A program made the translations under genes and the position numbers. The notes under the pieces are model-generated. The model was not told the DNA's origin. It was given only the letters and a program-made list of their open reading frames with translations, and ran no database searches. A stretch of DNA of 64,000 bases from contig NZ_MWQY01000011.1 in NCBI RefSeq assembly GCF_002087085.1, forward strand, positions 62,001 to 126,000, in the 5' to 3' direction. Shown here in pieces: positions 34,578 to 42,347 of this stretch (positions within the stretch are counted from its first letter, which is position 1; each line of letters opens with the position of its first letter). The stretch comes from Marispirochaeta aestuarii (GTDB lineage Bacteria; Spirochaetota; Spirochaetia; JC444; Marispirochaetaceae).

Positions 34578-35257
34578 GATCTGCCTCCGCTGTCTTCGAT
34601 GATCCGGCCGTCCTGCAGCCGTACAAGACGGCGGGCGAAGTCCATGACCATTTTGTCGTGGGTAGAGAAGATGAAGGTGGTTCCGTGTTTTCGGTTCATC
34701 TCTTCCATCAGTTCCAGTACCGAGCGACCCGTCTCGGAGTCGAGGTTTGCCGTAGGTTCGTCGGCCAGGATAATGGCCGGGTTCTTGACCAGGGCCCGGG
34801 CTACGGCAACCCTCTGCTGCTGTCCTCCGGAAAGCTGGGAGGGCCGCCGGTCCTCCATACCTTCGAGCCCGACTTCCCTGAGAATCTGCATGCTCCGTTC
34901 CCTCACCTCACCGTTATCGAGCTTGAGCAGGTTAAGCGCAAAGGCGACGTTCTCGTAGGCAGTGAGCACGGGGATCAGGTTGAAGGTCTGAAAGATAAAG
35001 CCCAGGTTATCCCGACGGAAAGCCGCCAGCTCCTTCTTGTTCATTCGGGACACCTTCTCCTTGTTGATGAGGATTTCTCCCCCGTCGGCGCTGTCGATAC
35101 AACCGATAAGGTTCAGCAGGGTGGTTTTTCCTGAACCCGAGGGGCCGGCGATGGATGTGAACTCACCTTTTCCTATGTCGATGCTCAGGCTTCTCAGGGC
35201 ATGGACCAGGGTTTCCCCGCTGCGGTAGTCCTTGACGATATCCCGTACCTCAATCAT
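34574..35257 (-). CDS. LolD/MacB-type ABC ATPase
   Basis: ATPase of 227 residues. Walker A GPSGSGKTTLLNLIG, Q-loop FIFQTFNLIPVLTAYENV, signature LSGGQQQRVAVARALVK, Walker B AIILADEPTANLDSETG and H-loop FIFSTHDKMVMDFA. Sequence and neighbours place it with mechanotransmission exporters (LolD, MacB, FtsE). It overlaps the SPFH gene by 8 nt. Confidence 0.94.
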   Translation of the reverse strand: MIEVRDIVKDYRSGETLVHALRSLSIDIGKGEFTSIAGPSGSGKTTLLNLIGCIDSADGGEILINKEKVSRMNKKELAAFRRDNLGFIFQTFNLIPVLTAYENVAFALNLLKLDNGEVRERSMQILREVGLEGMEDRRPSQLSGGQQQRVAVARALVKNPAIILADEPTANLDSETGRSVLELMEEMNRKHGTTFIFSTHDKMVMDFARRLVRLQDGRIIEDSGGRS

Positions 35258-36353
35258 CCGTGTTCTCCTTCCCGGATTTTTCCGGGTCGTTCTGTTTCTG
35301 GAAAGCCGCCGCTCCCAGCAGGGTACCCATATTCATGCTCTCCAGGGCGGAGGAGGGCAGGAGCATCAGGGAGTTCTTGTTGTACTTCATCCCTTCATAG
35401 ACCATGTTCATTGCCCTGAGCTGGAGAGCTGCAGGATTGTCCACGTAGGCACGGGAGGCTTCTTCGAATTTCGATGCAACCTCCGCCTCGGCAGTCCCGA
35501 GGATTATGCGGGCCTGCCTCTCACGTTCCGCCTGGGCCTTGCGGCTCATGGCGTCTTCGAGCTCCTTGGGAATAAGGATATCCGTAAACTCGACGCTCAG
35601 AATGCTTATACCCCAGGGGCTGGTTTTGGCATCCAGGATCTGCTGGATGTCCCGGCCAACGTCCTCCCGCTCGGAAAGCAGCTTGGCCAGGTCGTTCTTG
35701 CCGATGGCATCCCGCAGGGCCGTCTGGGCTGACAAAGTGACCGCTTCAATATAGTTCTCCACCTCAAGAATGGCTTTCCCGGCATCCCAGATCATCCAGA
35801 AACAGAGGGCGTCTATGTGTACCGGAACATTGTCCCTGGTAAGGGTTCGTTCGGCGCTGAAGTCGGTAACCCGGATGCGGGTATCCACGAAGTCGGCGAT
35901 ACGGTCGATTATGGGAAGAAGGATGAAAATCCCTGCGTCCCGAACCCGGCGGAAGCGCCCGAAACGCAGTACCACCACCTTGTCCCAGTGAAAGACGAGC
36001 TGTACCGATGCGGACAGCAGAACCCCCAGTCCGGCAAGCATATAGGCCGGGGGATACTGAATTCGCCCGTAGCCTCCCATAAGTCCCAGAACCAGGAAGA
36101 GGGCTACTACCTGTATCGTCCACAGGGGAAAGAGAGCCATCAGAACACCTGCCCCCAGGAGTCCGCCGAAGATGGTGGCCAGGGCCTCCGGCGCAACAAG
36201 TGGATCAAACCAGTAGAGAAGTCCCCCTGCTCCCCCGCCGAAGATCAGCAGCATAAGGAAGGAGTAGGTGGAGTAGTGAAAATCCTTCTCCAGCTTTCTG
36301 CGGGGCTGGTTTTTTATGCGGGAGTATCTTTCCTTTACTATCCCAATATTCAT
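35250..36353 (-). CDS. SPFH/Band-7 (slipin-like) membrane protein
   Basis: Protein of 367 residues. Two or three membrane segments near the N-terminus (YSFLMLLIFGGGAGGLLYWF; ALFPLWTIQVVALFLVLGLMGG; MLAGLGVLLSASVQLVFHW), then an SPFH domain from VVLRFGRFRRVRDAGIFILLP through RDNVPVHIDALCFWMI and QTALRDAIGK, and a charged helix KAQAERERQARIILG. Slipins and stomatins scaffold lipid microdomains. Placed first in the transporter operon, it may organise the exporter in the inner membrane (inference). The ATG is preceded by AAAGAGGAG at the edge of repeat array B. Confidence 0.9.
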   Translation of the reverse strand: MNIGIVKERYSRIKNQPRRKLEKDFHYSTYSFLMLLIFGGGAGGLLYWFDPLVAPEALATIFGGLLGAGVLMALFPLWTIQVVALFLVLGLMGGYGRIQYPPAYMLAGLGVLLSASVQLVFHWDKVVVLRFGRFRRVRDAGIFILLPIIDRIADFVDTRIRVTDFSAERTLTRDNVPVHIDALCFWMIWDAGKAILEVENYIEAVTLSAQTALRDAIGKNDLAKLLSEREDVGRDIQQILDAKTSPWGISILSVEFTDILIPKELEDAMSRKAQAERERQARIILGTAEAEVASKFEEASRAYVDNPAALQLRAMNMVYEGMKYNKNSLMLLPSSALESMNMGTLLGAAAFQKQNDPEKSGKENTDD

Positions 36354-36367
36354 GCTTCTCTCCTCTT

Positions 36368-36606
36368 TGCACGGTCGCCATCGGACTTGCGTCCTCCGGC
36401 TCCACTCAGCTTCGTTCAGGGCCGGCGGAGCCGCCCCTTCGCTCTTACTCGGTCGCCATCGGACTTGCGTCCTCCGGCTCCGCTCAGCTTCGTTCAGGGC
36501 CGGCGGAGCCGTCCCTTCGCTCTTACTCGGTCGCCATCGGACTGATGTCCTCCGGCTCCGCTCAGCTCCGTTCAGGGCCGGCGGAGCCGCCCCTTCGCTC
36601 TTCTTC
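36368..36606. repeat. 78-bp tandem repeat array B, 3 copies
   Basis: Units start at 36373, 36451 and 36529, exactly 78 bp apart, nearly identical to each other and to array A. The inverted repeat GGCTCCGC / GCGGAGCC is intact in copies 2 and 3 (copy 1 has GGCTCCAC). The small hairpin keeps its GGAC/GTCC stem while the loop alternates TTGC (copies 1, 2) and TGAT (copy 3). The array fills the gap between gntR and the SPFH gene. Confidence 0.95.
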
Positions 36607-36621
36607 TTCGAGGCCTGCTTT

Positions 36622-37020
36622 TCATCGGTTCAGCTCCTGCAGATAGCTTATGACATCCTCCATGCTGAATCCGTAGGAGCTGGCTTTCGTTACGAAGCCC
36701 CGGGTAATCTCTGCCAGGATCCGCTCCCGCTCTATTTCGTCCAGCTGAATCTCCTTGTCGGCGATAAAGGTGCCCGTGCCCTGCTGGGTATGTACAATCC
36801 CGCGTATTTCCAGCTCGCTGTATGCCCGGGCCACGGTATTGGGATTTATCTGCAGCTCCACCGCCAGGCTGCGGACCGTCGGCAGCTGGTCTCCGGTACT
36901 CAGGCGGCTGTCGGCTATGGCCATTTCTATCTGCAGAATGATCTGCTTGTAGTAGGGAACCCCGCTTTTCGGGTCCAGGCTGAACTGAAGTAAGCGGGTA
37001 TTTTTCCGTGATGCCGCCAT
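36622..37020 (-). CDS. GntR-family regulator, YtrA type
   Basis: Regulator of 132 residues: N-terminal winged helix (PYYKQIILQIEMAIADSRL, then LPTVRSLAVELQINPNTVAR) and a short C-terminal dimerisation helix pair (about 80-132) instead of a large effector domain, which is the YtrA subfamily layout. In Bacillus YtrA controls an ABC transporter operon; here it also leads one. AGGAGGTG precedes the ATG. Its promoter carries an inverted repeat at the transcription start, so autoregulation of the whole series is likely. Confidence 0.9.
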   Translation of the reverse strand: MAASRKNTRLLQFSLDPKSGVPYYKQIILQIEMAIADSRLSTGDQLPTVRSLAVELQINPNTVARAYSELEIRGIVHTQQGTGTFIADKEIQLDEIERERILAEITRGFVTKASSYGFSMEDVISYLQELNR

Positions 37021-37050
37021 GGCACCTCCTGCCGTGGATGTACTGAACAC

Positions 37051-37078
37051 TTATTGTACTAATGCATTGATACAATAA
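37051..37078. promoter_or_regulatory. Putative GntR operator
   Basis: Inverted repeat with perfect 8-nt arms TTATTGTA (37051-37058) and TACAATAA (37071-37078) and a central ATGCAT on the same axis. It begins right downstream of the gntR -10 and would cover the transcription start. Confidence 0.75.
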
Positions 37079-37079
37079 T

Positions 37080-37108
37080 AATGTATACCCCTTTTTTTAC
37101 TGAGTCAA
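37080..37108 (-). promoter_or_regulatory. Promoter of the gntR operon
   Basis: Minus strand: -35 TTGACT (37103-37108), 17-nt spacer, -10 TACATT (37080-37085); the predicted start lies inside the operator. The leader carries AGGAGGTG before the ATG at 37020. Confidence 0.7.
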
Positions 37109-37119
37109 GAAGATCGGTA

Positions 37120-38517
37120 TTAAAGTTTACGCTTTACGTAGAGGTTTACGCTGCTGATAATGTCGTTTGTATCTGCAGCAGCGTCATAGAATCCCTGCTT
37201 GTGGTAGGATGTGGCGGAGACACCGGTGTACCAGTCTCCGAGGAATCGCCGTTCAAAGGCCATGTCGAGGATTCCGATTATGGAATAGCCTGTGGAACCG
37301 TACTCCGGAACCGATTCGGGGATGGTGTGGATGCCGTAGTAGGAGTAATTTACGAGGATACTGCCGATGGTTCCGTGGGAGACCTCAAAGTAGAATTTTA
37401 CTCCTTCCCCGGTACCCAGGTCGTAGTTTCTGCGTTCGGTGCCGTTCTCCGGCGGAGCGTCGTACCAGAGGTGGAGGTATTCGCTGGCGCCGAGGAGTAT
37501 CCAGTTGAGGTGCAGCTTGGAGGACAGGTACCAGGACCTGCCGAAATGGTGCTGGGTCTTGAAGCTGAGGCCCAGAGAATTGGCCGCAAGATTGATCAGG
37601 GAACTGAAGATGAAATCGTAGTGAAGGCTGATAAAAGCGCTCCCCTGGGAATGCCGGGTGTCATACAGGGGCCAGGCGCAGAGTGCCCCGTCGGAAAAAA
37701 AGGATGCGGAGTAGAAAGTATCAGAAAGATTAATGCTGAAGCGCTGTTCAAAGTGCTCAAAGGGTGTTATGGATTTCAGGATGAAGGGGTCGCCGTAAAT
37801 AATCTGCCCGCTGACATAGGCTGAGAAGTCGTTTTCCGCCGCTTCGTAATTCCGGCTTCCGTCAAGTTCGTTATCCGCAAGGACGATACCTCCTGCAAGC
37901 TGTACGTCTCTAAGGGAGGATCGGCCCCGGGCAGGTTTGGTATCCTCCCTGAACAGCAGGCTGTTCATACTGTCCATGGGGCTTATCAACCAGCGGGCGT
38001 GCAGGTCGCTGGCGTCGGCTTCCAGGTAGAGACGGTGGAACATTTCACCAACTGCGATTCCCCCGAGGCTCGTTACGATCAGATCGTTTTTGCTGGGCAG
38101 TTCGGTCTCCATGAGGAGCTCCCAGGTGACGCTTCCCCCCAGGGTCAGCAGGGAGGATTCCCAGAAATTGAGATTGTTCGATCTTCCGGAGATAAAATAG
38201 AAGGAGCCCTGGTAGGGATGACCGATCTGGTTGACGGAGAACTCATCCTGGTCCCATACCCAGCTGCTCGTGAGGTTGGTGTGAATGGACTCGGGGCTTA
38301 TCATGGCGTATTCGGCCTGGCGAATATAGCGATTTACCCCCAGAAGAAAGAGGTTGCTCCCCATTGCCTCCAGGGCGGCCATTCCGTAGCGGGGAGAGGT
38401 CTCTGCAGGCTCCGTTTCGATCCCGGTTTCAGCCGACAGGGGGAGCTGAATCACAGACAGGAAGAGGAGGAAGAAAAGCGCTGAATAGAGTACCCTCTGG
38501 GAAGAGGAGAGTCGCAT
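37120..38517 (-). CDS. DUF3943-like outer-membrane protein
   Basis: Protein of about 465 residues with a signal peptide (ALFFLLFLSVIQLPLSAE). The segment NQIGHPYQGSFYFISGRSNN, then SVTWELLMETELPSKNDLIV and GGIAVGEMFHRLYLE match the DUF3943 pattern. The rest is beta-strand-rich and ends NLYVKRKL. An outer-membrane location is inferred. Start 38517 has GGGTGG upstream; an ATG at 38538 is the alternative. It precedes the gntR operon on the same strand but is separated from it by the gntR promoter. Confidence 0.75.
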   Translation of the reverse strand: MRLSSSQRVLYSALFFLLFLSVIQLPLSAETGIETEPAETSPRYGMAALEAMGSNLFLLGVNRYIRQAEYAMISPESIHTNLTSSWVWDQDEFSVNQIGHPYQGSFYFISGRSNNLNFWESSLLTLGGSVTWELLMETELPSKNDLIVTSLGGIAVGEMFHRLYLEADASDLHARWLISPMDSMNSLLFREDTKPARGRSSLRDVQLAGGIVLADNELDGSRNYEAAENDFSAYVSGQIIYGDPFILKSITPFEHFEQRFSINLSDTFYSASFFSDGALCAWPLYDTRHSQGSAFISLHYDFIFSSLINLAANSLGLSFKTQHHFGRSWYLSSKLHLNWILLGASEYLHLWYDAPPENGTERRNYDLGTGEGVKFYFEVSHGTIGSILVNYSYYGIHTIPESVPEYGSTGYSIIGILDMAFERRFLGDWYTGVSATSYHKQGFYDAAADTNDIISSVNLYVKRKL

Positions 38518-38603
38518 AGTATGGTGGCCACCCGGCATTCAAGATGGAATGCAGGGTACCACCGAATAAGGTTTTTTTACTACCCTCAAAGAAGGCGGCG
38601 AGC

Positions 38604-39359
38604 CTATTTGAATGCCGCGCTCAGTTCCCGCCGGCTGTACTCGAGTACATCCATCAGGGTCCTGGTACCGTCTTTTCCGGGAAAGTTGATCAGGGTGGCG
38701 ATTTTTGCCTCGGGCATGATCTCGAGCAGGGGGGCACCCACGTCGGTGTGCCAGTTGTCAATTATCACCATTGCGCCGCTTTCGGAGAGCTCTTTCAGCT
38801 GTTTTGCCTCCAGGGGAGCGGGTCCGTATGTCCCTGCGACGCTAAGGCCGAGGTTTTTTGCAAGTCCTGCAAGGAACTGATGGACAATGACGGGGGTCCT
38901 GCTGTAGGGAGCGAGTTCAGCCCGCCAGTCGTCGAAGAACTCTTTAATCGCCGTAAGGTTCGCCTCCGCTGTCTCTTCGGTGCCCGCGGCCTTAGCGATG
39001 ATCCGTACGGATTCACTTATAACCGGCCAGGTGTTTACCGTGGTAATCTGTACCAGCCGGGCATCCGCGGAGGCTGCTTCCTTGAGGCGTTCCATCATGA
39101 CTTCGTAACCGGCGTAGATAATCATATCGGCCCCGGCTATGTCCCTGATATCTCCCGGGGTCATTTCGTACTCCGGAGGGTGCTGCAGTTCGTAGGGGGC
39201 GAGGATTCGGATATCCTCAAGGCCTGCGACCTCTGCGAAGGAGGCGGTCCAGGAGGTCGTGGCAATGACCTCAGGGGAGGATTGTGCCTCCTGAACCCCT
39301 TCGGCATAAAGGGCGAGGGACAGGACGAGACAGAACAACAGAAATAACAGTCTTTTCAT
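38604..39359 (-). CDS. ZnuA-like metal ABC transporter substrate-binding protein
   Basis: Periplasmic binding protein of 251 residues, short for the cluster A-I family because it lacks the His-rich loop. It has a signal peptide (LFLLFCLVLSLALYAEG), the first ligand region LQHPPEYEMTPGDI, the second His in VIVHQFLAGLAKNLG and a C-terminal INFPGKDGTRTLMD. Metal ligands differ from E. coli ZnuA in context, so zinc, manganese or another divalent metal is possible. It overlaps the permease gene by 4 nt as the last gene of the operon. Confidence 0.85.
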   Translation of the reverse strand: MKRLLFLLFCLVLSLALYAEGVQEAQSSPEVIATTSWTASFAEVAGLEDIRILAPYELQHPPEYEMTPGDIRDIAGADMIIYAGYEVMMERLKEAASADARLVQITTVNTWPVISESVRIIAKAAGTEETAEANLTAIKEFFDDWRAELAPYSRTPVIVHQFLAGLAKNLGLSVAGTYGPAPLEAKQLKELSESGAMVIIDNWHTDVGAPLLEIMPEAKIATLINFPGKDGTRTLMDVLEYSRRELSAAFK

Positions 39360-40165
39360 AAAGAACTCCTGAAATGTTTAATAAGTATCATAATTCCGAA
39401 TACCAGTGCCGAGGTCAGGGTAACCCCTGCACTGACGGGAATATCGAACCAGAGGGATAGAATAAAGCCGGCAAGGGCGGAGAAGAGTCCCACCAGGGAT
39501 GAGACAAGAAACATTGCACCGGTACTGCCCGCCACCAGAAGAGATGAGACCGCCGGCAGCAGAACCAGGGAGTCCAGCAGAAGGGCCCCTACAAGGCGCA
39601 TGGATATGGCGATGGTGATTCCGGTACCGATCAGAATGATCCGGCGATAGGTCTCCGCGGGGATACCGGAGGTGGCGGCCACGTCGTAATTGAACAGGAC
39701 CGCCGTCAGTCGGCGCCGGAGGATAAGAATAAAGAGAATAATCGCGGCGCCGACTCCGCTGTTTATCGCCAGCTCGGTACCTCTGACGGCGTAGATGTTT
39801 CCCCAGAGAATGCTCAGGGCATCCTTGGCGGGAACTCCGGCCTTGTAGATGACAATAACAGCCAGGGCTATACTGACCACCATCAAAAAAGTTGTGGCGT
39901 AACCGGTGGGGATGTCCCCGCGGCGGGTAACGGCGATGAGTATGAAAATAAGCAGAAGATTGACTACCAGACTGCCCAGAAGCGGAGATATCTGAAGTCC
40001 CATGGCCAGGGCGCTTCCCAGAAGGGCCCCGTGCATCAGCATGAAGCGCAGGGTTATGAGGTTCAGCCTGATTACAAAAACCCCAATCAGTGGAAAGGCG
40101 ATTCCCGCAGTCAGGAGGGCCAGGAATCCCCGCTGGATCGGCGGCAGAGCGAGGTATTCCAGCAT
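39356..40165 (-). CDS. ABC-3 family metal permease (ZnuB-like)
   Basis: Integral membrane protein of 269 residues with eight or so hydrophobic segments. Family features include the N-terminal IQRGFLALLTAGIAFPLIGV, ALLGSALAMGL, and the C-terminal LLDSLVLLPAVSSLLVAGS. It forms the channel of the metal importer with the adjacent ATPase and binding protein, and overlaps both neighbours by 1-4 nt. Confidence 0.92.
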   Translation of the reverse strand: MLEYLALPPIQRGFLALLTAGIAFPLIGVFVIRLNLITLRFMLMHGALLGSALAMGLQISPLLGSLVVNLLLIFILIAVTRRGDIPTGYATTFLMVVSIALAVIVIYKAGVPAKDALSILWGNIYAVRGTELAINSGVGAAIILFILILRRRLTAVLFNYDVAATSGIPAETYRRIILIGTGITIAISMRLVGALLLDSLVLLPAVSSLLVAGSTGAMFLVSSLVGLFSALAGFILSLWFDIPVSAGVTLTSALVFGIMILIKHFRSSL

Positions 40166-40815
40166 CAGCCAACCTCCCGCACACGGGTGGTATCCAGCTC
40201 CTGCTCGAGACGCAGTCGACGCCAGCCTTCCTCGGGGATTCCCTTGAGGTCGTGGGTCACCAGCAGCACCGCGGCTCCATGTCCTGCAGCCATCTCCAGA
40301 AGGAGGGGATAGAAACGGGACCGGATCTCCGGATCCAGCCCGGCGGTGGGTTCATCCAGGATGAGCATTTCCGGGGCCTGGGCAAGACAGCGTGCCAGGG
40401 AGACCCGCTGTTTCTCTCCCCCCGAGAGGGTGGCAAAGGAGCGCCCGGCCAGGGATGCGCATCCCAGAGCTTCCAGGAGGTCGTGGATCCTCCTGCGTCG
40501 TTCGGTCCTGCCCATTCTGCGGGCACTGAAACCGATATCAACCACCTCCTGCACCGATATGGGCAGGTCGCCGCTGAGGGACTCCTGGGGCAGATATGCC
40601 AGGCTTCCGGGACCCCGGAGTTTTCGAATCAGGCTGCCCTTCTCGGGAAGAATAAATCCCAGGGCTGTTTTTAACAGGGTTGTTTTTCCTATGCCGTTTT
40701 CTCCCTGCAGGATAAGGTGTTCCCCCGCGCTGATGTCGAAGGAGAGGTCTCGAAGAACAAGACGCTTACCCCTGCGGACATTGACAGCGCGGAAGGATAT
40801 AAGAGAATCCGTCAT
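40165..40815 (-). CDS. Metal ABC transporter ATP-binding protein (ZnuC-like)
   Basis: ATPase of 216 residues. Walker A GENGIGKTTLLKTALG, signature LSGGEKQRVSLARCLAQ, Walker B EMLILDEPTAGLDPE and H-loop VLLVTHDLKG. ATG 40815 overlaps the DUF1893 stop by 4 nt (ATGA); the in-frame upstream GTG at 40896 would extend into that gene and is rejected. Confidence 0.92.
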   Translation of the reverse strand: MTDSLISFRAVNVRRGKRLVLRDLSFDISAGEHLILQGENGIGKTTLLKTALGFILPEKGSLIRKLRGPGSLAYLPQESLSGDLPISVQEVVDIGFSARRMGRTERRRRIHDLLEALGCASLAGRSFATLSGGEKQRVSLARCLAQAPEMLILDEPTAGLDPEIRSRFYPLLLEMAAGHGAAVLLVTHDLKGIPEEGWRRLRLEQELDTTRVREVG

Positions 40816-41198
40816 TTCCGCCCGGCCCGGCGGCTCAGCTCGGTGTAGGCTTCCTCGGGATCGTCTACCGCGGCCAGAAGTTCCTCGGTTTTGCACTGGA
40901 TTCTGGGAACCAGGGTTTCCCAGGAGAATTCCGCGTTTCGGGAGCGCAGATACTCCGCTGCAGGCTCGCTCATGAGTCTGCCATGGATCCGGCGTATTCC
41001 CAGGCGGTATATAAGGAGGGCTGCGGCCTTTCCGATAATACTGTCTTTCAGGTAGAGATCGGCGGCTGTATACTCATTTTCTGAGAGAAAGTCCTCCAGG
41101 GCAAAAAGGGGATGAAGCCACTTTCCGTTGTTAATGAATATGGGATCATCCTTCAGGAAGACCTGAAGTGAAGGTGATATCTGGTGATTTGTGTCCAT
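40812..41198 (-). CDS. DUF1893 protein leading the metal importer operon
   Basis: Protein of 128 residues. LKDSIIGKAAALLIYRLGIRR, followed by GRLMSEPAAEYLRSRNAEFSW, matches the DUF1893 pattern (VGKAAALL, SEPA). The family's later CPME-type segment is replaced by IQCKTEEL. Function unknown; coupling to znuCBA by ATGA suggests a role in metal homeostasis. ATG 41198 has no Shine-Dalgarno sequence and lies 8 nt from a TATTAT box, so a leaderless start is likely; GTG 41219 is the alternative. Confidence 0.78.
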   Translation of the reverse strand: MDTNHQISPSLQVFLKDDPIFINNGKWLHPLFALEDFLSENEYTAADLYLKDSIIGKAAALLIYRLGIRRIHGRLMSEPAAEYLRSRNAEFSWETLVPRIQCKTEELLAAVDDPEEAYTELSRRAGRK

Positions 41199-41201
41199 AC
41201 A

Positions 41202-41218
41202 TGGTGATAATAACACCA
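41202..41218. promoter_or_regulatory. Putative metal-regulator operator of the znu operon
   Basis: 17-nt near-palindrome with arms TGGTG and CACCA around ATAATAA, lying over the -10 of the DUF1893-znuCBA promoter. AT-rich centre and position fit a Fur/Zur-type repressor; the cognate regulator is not in the window. Confidence 0.5.
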
Positions 41219-41236
41219 AAGTATGAGACGCGGCAA
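41207..41236 (-). promoter_or_regulatory. Promoter of the DUF1893-znuCBA operon, leaderless type
   Basis: Minus strand: -35 TTGCCG (41231-41236), 18-nt spacer, -10 TATTAT (41207-41212), 8 nt to ATG 41198. Confidence 0.5.
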
Positions 41237-41250
41237 GCAGCTTCGGAGAA

Positions 41251-41817
41251 TCAGTCCAGCTTCTTGGATATCAGCTGCAGGAACTCCAGGCGCGTGGCCT
41301 CGTCGTTGTGAAAGCTGCCCAGTACCGAGGAGGTGGTCATAACAGAGTTCTGCTTCTCAACCCCCCGCATCATCATGCAGAGGTGCTTCGCTTCCATAAC
41401 AACCCCCACACCCTCGGCGTTGGTGGAATCCATTATCTCCCGGGCAATCTGCCGAGTCAGGCGTTCCTGTATCTGCAGTCGCCGGGCGAAGACGTCGGCA
41501 ATGCGGGCAAGTTTGCTGACCCCCAGGACCTTGTCCCGGGCTATGTAACCTATATGGACCTTGCCGTAGAAGGGAAGCATATGATGTTCACAGAGACTGT
41601 AGACTTCAATGTCCCGCACGATAATCATATTGTTGGCCTCGGACTCGAATACCGCTCCATTGATAACCTCGTCAATATTGCGGCTGTAACCGGAACTCAG
41701 GTACTCCCAGGCTTTGGCGGCCCGTTCCGGGGTACGCTGAAGACCTTCCCGTTCGGGATCCTCGCCCAGTTCAATTAATAATTCACGAATAAGCCCGGCT
41801 ACACGTTCGCGGTTCAT
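41251..41817 (-). CDS. folE: GTP cyclohydrolase I, type IA
   Basis: Makes dihydroneopterin triphosphate from GTP. It has 188 residues with the signature [19 protein letters not shown] (Zn ligands Cys and His), QERLTRQIA, and [16 protein letters not shown] with the second Zn Cys. This is the zinc-dependent FolE form. ATG 41817 has AGGAGG upstream, 20 nt after the folK stop; the gene is the last of the phn-fol series. Confidence 0.96.
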   Translation of the reverse strand: MNRERVAGLIRELLIELGEDPEREGLQRTPERAAKAWEYLSSGYSRNIDEVINGAVFESEANNMIIVRDIEVYSLCEHHMLPFYGKVHIGYIARDKVLGVSKLARIADVFARRLQIQERLTRQIAREIMDSTNAEGVGVVMEAKHLCMMMRGVEKQNSVMTTSSVLGSFHNDEATRLEFLQLISKKLD

Positions 41818-41837
41818 GGTTTGAAGCCTCCTCTGTT

Positions 41838-42347
41838 TCAAAGGCCGGAATCGAGCAGATTACGCAGGATTTCGGTTATTGGAGAATAGTACAGCTCCAT
41901 GTCGGGATTGACCAGTCCCGCCAGGATACTTTTATCCCCGGGCAGGCGGATGTCCGGTTCCAGTTCCAGAAGGGGAATATAGACAAAGGCCCTTTCCCGT
42001 ATCTGCGGATCCGGCAGTACAAGCTCCGGGCCTGTAAGCAGAAGATCATCATAGAGAATCAGGTCCAGGTCCAGGGTACGGGAGGCGTAGGAATCCCCGG
42101 TTCGTATGCGGCCGCATTCTGCTTCGATGCGTCGTAATGTCTCTTTCAGCTTCAGGGGTTTCATTTCGGTCTGCCCGTGCCAGATCCCGTTAACGTATTC
42201 CGGCTGTCGCCTGTCGCCCAGGGGGGCTGTTCGATAGTGGGTGGAGATCCTGAGCAGTTTTACCCGGGCAGCAAGCAGCGTGAGCCCCTTCGTGAGACTG
42301 GTCTCGGCTTCGATGTTGGATCCTGTTGCAATGAAAAAGTCAGCCAT
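41838..42347 (-). CDS. folK: 2-amino-4-hydroxy-6-hydroxymethyldihydropteridine pyrophosphokinase
   Basis: HPPK of 169 residues, starting [15 protein letters not shown] (family MxxAxxxLGSNxG region). It has [15 protein letters not shown], the metal-binding [12 protein letters not shown] and [17 protein letters not shown]. It activates the pterin for joining with p-aminobenzoate. ATG 42347 lies within the end of folB (8-nt overlap). Confidence 0.93.
   Translation of the reverse strand: MADFFIATGSNIEAETSLTKGLTLLAARVKLLRISTHYRTAPLGDRRQPEYVNGIWHGQTEMKPLKLKETLRRIEAECGRIRTGDSYASRTLDLDLILYDDLLLTGPELVLPDPQIRERAFVYIPLLELEPDIRLPGDKSILAGLVNPDMELYYSPITEILRNLLDSGL

Noticed and set aside
35817-36545. Plus-strand reading frame containing a 26-residue tandem repeat
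   Set aside because: The 78-bp period is a multiple of three, so any frame stays open through the array; the frame runs antisense to the SPFH gene and has no ribosome site or family match.
36368-36606. CRISPR array
   Set aside because: The repeats are directly adjacent 78-bp units with no variable spacers and no cas genes nearby.
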